From the NCBI GenBank assembly GCA_963843745.1, contig CAWJLP010000007.1, positions 744,001 to 808,000 of the forward strand: a DNA stretch of 64,000 nt, in the 5' to 3' direction. Positions 61,006 through 64,000 of the stretch are shown here, piece after piece. Position numbers and translations under genes: made by a program. The notes under the pieces are model-generated. The model did no database searches. It saw only the letters and a program-made list of their open reading frames with translations, and was not told the DNA's origin. The stretch's first letter is position 1; each line of letters starts with the position of its first letter. Source of the stretch: Trebonia sp963843745. GTDB taxonomy: Bacteria; Actinomycetota; Actinomycetes; Streptosporangiales; Streptosporangiaceae.

Positions 61006-61116
61006 GCTTCCTTCGTCTTAGTCCCGCATCGCCGACTGGGCTGGAATGGCCTATAGGGCGGGTTTCCGCAGACGGCCCGTGGTGACATGCTTCTGCCAGG
61101 GGAGGACGGGATTTTG

Positions 61117-63624
61117 ATGGCCGGTGATTGGCGAGAGAGCCGGGTTGCGCTGGCCGCTGCCGCGCTGGCGCTGCTGGCGGCGGCGCCTGGGGTGCTGGCT
61201 GCGGTCGGGGTCAGGAACGGGTGGGTGTTGGGCGGGGCGACGGCGGTCGCGGCGGTGGTGGTGGTTTTCGGCGCAGTGTGGCAGGACCGGTACAAGCGAC
61301 TGGCGGAGCGCCGCGACGAGCAGTCGTTCAGGACCGAGGACGGCTGTCTGGTGCTCCCTGGCGGGCGGCTGCCCGCGGTCCGTGACATCACCGACCCGGT
61401 GCTGCTTGGCGTCCATCCGGCGGCCCCGGCTGCTGTCCCGGCGGACGGCGGCGGGCAGGGGGCTGGCGAGCATGTCCCGGCCTACGTGCCGCGAGACGCA
61501 GATGGCGGGCTGCGGGAGCGGCTGGCGGCGGGCGGGTTCGTGCTGCTGGTCGGTGACTCTGCCGCGGGCAAGAGCCGGGCGGCGTTCGAGGCGATGACCG
61601 CCACGCTGCCCGGCCATCTGCTGGTCTACCCGTCCGGCCGGGACGCAGCGGCGGTCGCGGTAACCCGTGCGGCGCAGGCCCGGCAGAGCGTGCTGTGGCT
61701 CGATGACCTGGAACGTTACCTGGGGAACGGCGGCCTGACCGCCGCCCAAGTCGGCCGCCTGATCGCAGGGAACGACGGGCACCGGGTCGTGATCGCCACG
61801 CTGCGCGCCGCCGAGGAGGCCCGCATCACCGCCGATGCGCCCTCCGGTGATGACGCAGCGGTCCAGGCGCTCCGCGATGCCCGCCAAATCCTTGACCTGG
61901 CCAGAACTATCCGGCTGCCGCGCATGTTCTCCGGCGCGGAGCTGGATCGCGCCCGCGTCCGGGACTGGGACCCGCGGGTCGCCGAGGCGCTGGCTCATTC
62001 GGCTGACTACGGCATTGCCGAGTACCTGTCGGCCGGGCCTGAGCTGCTGCGAGACTGGGAAGATGCCCGGCACTCCTCCGCGGGTCCGAACGCCCGAGGT
62101 GCGGCGCTGGTCACAGCGGCGATCGACATCCGCCGCGCCGGCCACACCTCCCCGATCCCGCGCGTCCTGCTCGATGCCGTCCACGAGCACTACCTCGACG
62201 ACCCCGAGCATGCCCGCATCCCGCGCGAGCCGCTCCCCGATGCCTGGGCGTGGGCCATCCGCCAACGCCGAGCCACCACCGCACTGCTCCACTCCACCGC
62301 CAGTGACCGGATCGAGGTATTCGACTACCTCGTAGACGCAGTCCAGCTCCGCGCCCTCGCAGGCAGCCATGTCCCCGGACCCGTCGTTGAAGTCGCTATC
62401 GACACCGGCGACCCTGCCGATACCAGCTCACTGGGCGACACCGCCTACGCCCAGGGTCGCTACCCTCTAGCGGAGTACGCCCGCCGCCACGACTGGCAGG
62501 CAAAGAGCGCCAATCCTGCCCTGGGTGCCGAGCATCCCGACACGCTGGCCAGCCGGAACAAACTCGCCAGCGTCCTGCGCGAACTGGGGCGGCTGGAGGA
62601 GGCCGAGGCTGAGAACCGGGCGGTGCTGGAGATCAGGACCCGGGTGCTGGGTGCCGAGCACCCCGACACGCTGACCAGCCGGAGCAACCTCGCCTTCGTC
62701 CTGCGCGACCTGGGGCGGCTGGAGGAGGCCGAGGCTGAGAACCGGGCGGTGCTGGAGATCAGGACCCGGGTGCTGGGTGCCGAGCACCCCGACACGCTGA
62801 CCAGCCGGAGCAACCTCGCCCTCGCCCTGCGCAACCTGGGGCGGCTGGAGGAGGCCGAGGCTGAGAACCGGGCGGTGCTGGAGATCAGGACCCGGGTGCT
62901 GGGTGCCGAGCACCGCGACACGCTGACCAGCCGGAGCAACCTCGCCTTCGTCCTGCGCGACCTGGGGCGGCTGGAGGAGGCCGAGGCTGAGAACCGGGCG
63001 GTGCTGGAGATCATGACCCGGGTACTGGGTGCCGAGCACCCCTGGGCGCTGGCCAGCCGGAACAACCTCGCCAGCGTCCTGGGCAACCTGGGGCGGCTGG
63101 AGGAGGCCGAGGCTGAGAACCGGGCGGTGCTGGAGATCATGACCCGGGTGCTGGGTGCCGAGCACCCCGACACGCTGATCAGCCGGAACAACCTCGCCAG
63201 CGTCCTGCGCGACCTGGGGCGGCTGGAGGAGGCCGAGGCTGAGAACCGGGCGGTGCTGGAGATCATGACCCGGGTGCTGGGTGCCGAGCACCCCGCCACG
63301 CTGATCAGCCGGAGCAACCTCGCCAGCGTCCTGGGCGGCCTGGGGCGGCTGGAGGAGGCCGAGGCTGAGAACCGGGCGGTGCTGGAGATCATGACCCGGG
63401 TGCTGGGTGCCGAGCACCCCGACACGCTGATCAGCCGGAGCAACCTCGCCAGCGTCCTGCGCGAACTGGGGCGGCTGGAGGAGGCCGAGGCCGAGAACCG
63501 GGCGGTGCTGGAGATCATGACCCGGGTGCTGGGTGCCGAGCACCCCGACACGCTGATCAGCCGGAACAACCTCGCCAGCGTCCTGCGCGAACTGGGGCGG
63601 CTGGAGGAGGCTGAGGTTGAGTAA
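61117..63624 (+). CDS. Membrane-anchored NTPase with C-terminal TPR array
   Basis: 835 residues from ATG 61117, GGGGAGG upstream (ATG 61087 is the frame's first). Two hydrophobic stretches at about 8-28 and 33-52 (VALAAAALALLAAAPGVLAA and GATAVAAVVVVFGAVW) suggest a membrane hairpin. An ATPase-like Walker A LVGDSAAGKSRAAFEA is near 150, with Walker B-like SVLWLDDLERYL near 195. The C-terminus is nine tandem 42-residue TPRs of the kinesin-light-chain type, stopping directly after the last. It resembles STAND-type signalling or defence NTPases, though the nucleotide-binding part is short. Function unknown. Confidence 0.8.
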   Translation: MAGDWRESRVALAAAALALLAAAPGVLAAVGVRNGWVLGGATAVAAVVVVFGAVWQDRYKRLAERRDEQSFRTEDGCLVLPGGRLPAVRDITDPVLLGVHPAAPAAVPADGGGQGAGEHVPAYVPRDADGGLRERLAAGGFVLLVGDSAAGKSRAAFEAMTATLPGHLLVYPSGRDAAAVAVTRAAQARQSVLWLDDLERYLGNGGLTAAQVGRLIAGNDGHRVVIATLRAAEEARITADAPSGDDAAVQALRDARQILDLARTIRLPRMFSGAELDRARVRDWDPRVAEALAHSADYGIAEYLSAGPELLRDWEDARHSSAGPNARGAALVTAAIDIRRAGHTSPIPRVLLDAVHEHYLDDPEHARIPREPLPDAWAWAIRQRRATTALLHSTASDRIEVFDYLVDAVQLRALAGSHVPGPVVEVAIDTGDPADTSSLGDTAYAQGRYPLAEYARRHDWQAKSANPALGAEHPDTLASRNKLASVLRELGRLEEAEAENRAVLEIRTRVLGAEHPDTLTSRSNLAFVLRDLGRLEEAEAENRAVLEIRTRVLGAEHPDTLTSRSNLALALRNLGRLEEAEAENRAVLEIRTRVLGAEHRDTLTSRSNLAFVLRDLGRLEEAEAENRAVLEIMTRVLGAEHPWALASRNNLASVLGNLGRLEEAEAENRAVLEIMTRVLGAEHPDTLISRNNLASVLRDLGRLEEAEAENRAVLEIMTRVLGAEHPATLISRSNLASVLGGLGRLEEAEAENRAVLEIMTRVLGAEHPDTLISRSNLASVLRELGRLEEAEAENRAVLEIMTRVLGAEHPDTLISRNNLASVLRELGRLEEAEVE
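62521..63620 (+). repeat. Nine near-identical 126-bp TPR repeats
   Basis: Units begin at 62521, 62647, 62773, 62899, 63025, 63151, 63277, 63403 and 63529 (the last is partial). Each encodes 42 residues such as LGAEHPDTL, NLASVLRELG and RLEEAEAENRAVLEI. Differences are a few bases per unit, many in the same positions (ATC/ATG-AGG/ACC, CGCGAACTG/CGCGACCTG). Such DNA-level identity points to recent duplication or gene conversion. Confidence 0.92.
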
Positions 63625-64000
63625 CCAAGTTGGCAGCGCTGCTCAGCTCTCAGTTGCAGTTCCCGGCCGCCGCGACTCCCGGTATAGGTCATGAGGCGCC
63701 GATCGGCCTGGCAAATTGGGCTCTGAGAGCGCGTTCACGCGGAATACGTGCCCAAGTCGGCCAGCCCGCTGACGTTGCGGCTGGTCACGGCATCGTTGAG
63801 ATGTCCCATGGTAAGGAGAAGCTCAACGATGGTCAGATAACTGAGGCGGCACAGGAATGGGACGATCTGCGCGTATCTCAACTATCTAGCAGGCCAACCT
63901 GGTCAGCGGAAATATTCGGCGATCGGCGCACACCTCGCCGCCCGCAATATCCAGTGCGGTTACCCTCCGTGGTAGGGAATACGAGCGAAGACACTCCAGC
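63625..64000. other. Window end, non-coding
   Basis: No gene completed. The segment 63741-63830 repeats the region upstream of the NTPase/TPR gene, so a second gene of that type may begin beyond the window edge. Confidence 0.4.
63741..63830 (+). repeat. Duplicated segment right of the NTPase/TPR gene
   Basis: Counterpart of 60917-61005. Both contain GTGCCCAA or CGCCCAA, then GGCC, CTGACGT, GGTCAC, GCAT, GATGT and CATGG-A-GGAGAAG in the same order and spacing within a few bases. Divergence is about a quarter of positions by eye. Confidence 0.6.

Larger units (their letters stand above)
60334..61116. other. Gap upstream of the NTPase/TPR gene
   Basis: 780 bases. It holds one doubtful frame (60504-60848) and a 90-base segment at 60917-61005 that is repeated after the NTPase/TPR gene. 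Otherwise nothing is recognised. Confidence 0.4.

Noticed and set aside
62460..63692. Minus-strand frames of 410 and 358 codons across the TPR repeats, and the repeats as a possible CRISPR array
   Set aside because: The 126-bp units are contiguous coding repeats with no spacers; the opposite frames are repetitive shadows of the TPR array.

Overview
The window is high-GC actinomycete DNA. Gene starts are GTG/ATG with GGAGG-type ribosome sites, third codon positions are strongly G/C, and there are very large LuxR regulators of the LAL/MalT type, Ser/Thr kinases, MMPL exporters and DUF3040 and PspC proteins. The mix fits a Streptosporangiales-like or related morphologically complex actinomycete, but the genus cannot be fixed from this sequence. 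There is no rRNA and no complete tRNA. Much of the window is accessory DNA: two near-complete insertion sequences, remnants of at least two more, an integrase remnant, a truncated tRNA-Pro, a conjugative relaxase and many pseudogenes.

Layout. 0-5.3 kb: a 5'-truncated gene, an IS5-type transposase remnant, an ABC exporter operon (permease, ATPase, membrane protein), an integrase pseudogene, a VapBC-like toxin-antitoxin pair and half of a tRNA-Pro. 5.7-13.2 kb: an SQR-like flavoprotein, a glycosyltransferase/methyltransferase pair divergent from a TetR regulator across a perfect palindrome, an alpha/beta hydrolase fused to an IS4-type transposase core, and a second methyltransferase. 13.3-19.1 kb: a MobF relaxase/helicase broken by one frameshift, followed by a small protein with a relaxase-like histidine cluster. 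19.7-26 kb: an ABC/SemiSWEET operon, a truncated methyltransferase, DUF3040 and an MMPL exporter. 26-46 kb: two full LAL regulators (about 940 and 927 aa) and relics of two more, a LysR gene abutted by an IS982 element, and a long minus-strand run containing MMPL, MacB-like ABC, PspC, a class V aminotransferase, a 12-residue-repeat peptide and a SRPBCC protein. 46-54 kb: a RidA pseudogene, a Ser/Thr kinase with WD40 repeats, a lipoprotein hydrolase, and an EACC1-like gene divergent from a caspase-kinase fusion. 54-64 kb: an IS110 element with ~50-bp direct repeats, glycogen phosphorylase, a dehalogenase-like hydrolase, and an NTPase/TPR protein with nine near-identical 126-bp repeats.

How it fits together. 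Five copies of a promoter-sized element share one architecture (ATTCCAC - 8 nt - CACCTTYGGGTG - 24 nt - TACCGT, identical spacing in all five). Three lie directly between a LAL gene or LAL relic and an export or membrane operon, and a fourth lies between LAL2 and a divergent small-protein operon. This reads as a local regulon of LAL-type activators and transporters that has been duplicated and partly lost. The best candidates for an undescribed system are the caspase/coiled-coil/kinase fusion (51.8-53.8 kb) with its divergent EACC1-like partner, the LAL regulon with its repeat-peptide operon, and the NTPase/TPR gene bracketed by a duplicated segment.
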